Below the pieces are notes generated by a model. That model did no database searches and was not told the origin of the DNA. It saw only the letters and a list, made by a program, of their open reading frames with translations. A stretch of 64,000 nt of DNA from WHSW01 sp963767285 (lineage in GTDB: Bacteria; Actinomycetota; Thermoleophilia; Solirubrobacterales; 70-9): assembly GCA_963767285.1 (NCBI GenBank), contig CAVYDJ010000002.1:744001-808000 (forward strand). The letters run 5' to 3'. The translations under genes and the position numbers were made by a program. Shown piece after piece: positions 63,618 to 64,000 of this stretch (its first letter is position 1; every line of letters starts with the position of its first letter).

Positions 63618-64000
63618 GCCGGACCGGGGGAGAGGCTGACCTGCGGCGCGATCTCCGCCCCGGCCGGAGCATCGAAGAACTCACGCTTGTCGAAGCCGAA
63701 GCTGCGGGCGACGATCACGGACGGGAAGACCTGGATCAGGGTGTTGTAGGTCTCGACGGTGTCGTTGTAGACGCGGCGGGTGATCGCGATCTGGTCCTCG
63801 GCCTCGCGCAGGTCGTCCTGGAGCTTGGAGAAGTTCTTCGACGCCTCGAGCTCCGGGTATGCCTCGGCGACGACGAGCAGCTGCTGGGTTCCGCGCCCGA
63901 CCTCGGCCTCGGCCGCCGCCTTGGCGGCCGGTCCCTGGACGGCGATCGCCGTGCTGCGCGCCTGGGTCACGTCCTCGAACGTCGTGCGCTCATGGGCCGC
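63614..64000 (-). CDS. lemA: LemA family protein (5' end outside window)
   Basis: 129 C-terminal codons of LemA: HERTTFEDVTQARSTAIAVQ, then LLVVAEAYPELEASKNFSKL, QDDLREAEDQIAITRRVYND and TVETYNTLIQVFPSVIVARS, followed by FGFDKREFFDAPAG. These are the hallmark LemA helices. The N-terminal membrane helix lies beyond the window. LemA proteins are membrane-anchored helical bundles of unclear role, often paired with DUF2207 proteins as here (4-nt overlap). Confidence 0.93.
   Translation of the reverse strand, partial: AAHERTTFEDVTQARSTAIAVQGPAAKAAAEAEVGRGTQQLLVVAEAYPELEASKNFSKLQDDLREAEDQIAITRRVYNDTVETYNTLIQVFPSVIVARSFGFDKREFFDAPAGAEIAPQVSLSPGPA

Overview
The window is a very GC-rich (roughly 70%) chromosomal segment from an actinobacterium. 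It has many GTG starts, TANNNT-type -10 elements placed directly before start codons, and a dense set of beta-propeller, FG-GAP, Ig-like and CSLREA-type secreted proteins with lysine-rich C-termini. That secretome style, together with MpsC-family (DUF2294) genes and a fused PhaC-like hydrolase/acyl-CoA-synthetase-like protein, suggests the class Thermoleophilia (Solirubrobacterales-like). This placement is inference; the window has no rRNA or marker gene to prove it.

Layout. 1-9658: acyl-CoA carboxylase carboxyltransferase (cut by the window) divergent from an amidohydrolase, a secreted CNA-B/InlB-type repeat protein, a membrane fatty acid desaturase, then a reverse-strand run of CSLREA beta-helix protein, acetoacetyl-CoA synthetase and M28 peptidase. 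9704-14364: four tRNA genes (Leu-CAA, Leu-UAG, Trp-CCA, Pro-GGG), an SRAP (YedK/HMCES) protein whose start codon lies 2 nt after tRNA-Leu, the wreck of a LAGLIDADG homing endonuclease between two tRNAs, two CAP-domain proteins and a trypsin-like protease. 14310-20116: a 5.75-kb segment bounded by a perfect 57-bp repeat of the tRNA-Pro 3' end. It carries one 1735-aa secreted repeat protein and no recognisable integrase. 20117-22554: gene relics, a zinc-finger UBP protein, a molybdopterin oxidoreductase with its flavin reductase, and the orphan tail of a surface protein. 22555-38075: paralogous surface proteins (propellers, lamin-tail, thrombospondin-3, CARDB, MopE-like), two lipoproteins, a DCC thioredoxin-like protein and an aminoglycoside-phosphotransferase-like kinase. 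38126-43756: a small basic protein, then a copper-handling group (YtkA-like protein, CopC-CopD fusion, multicopper oxidase). 43760-45420: glnK-amt nitrogen module. 45527-50489: a DHA2-type MFS exporter, a broken L,D-transpeptidase, an MDR reductase and a CFA-synthase-like methyltransferase. 50529-53430: a translationally coupled partner-switching operon (RsbW-like kinase, STAS antagonist, PAS-GAF-GAF-PP2C phosphatase). 53414-59264: a beta-propeller protein, a second MFS exporter and the hydrolase/pseudo-synthetase fusion. 59316-64000: SHOCT protein, STAS protein, a candidate structured leader RNA, three MpsC-family paralogs, and a DUF2207-LemA pair.

The most unusual signals are: (1) the tRNA-Pro-bounded segment with a giant surface protein as its only cargo; (2) a compact multi-stem RNA right after a TATGAT box, in the leader of the MpsC gene pair, matching no riboswitch I can name; (3) widespread apparent leaderless initiation, including an mRNA that would be made leaderless by tRNA 3'-end processing; (4) recurrent basic C-terminal tails on secreted proteins that lack LPXTG signals; and (5) three genes each interrupted by a single-base frameshift.
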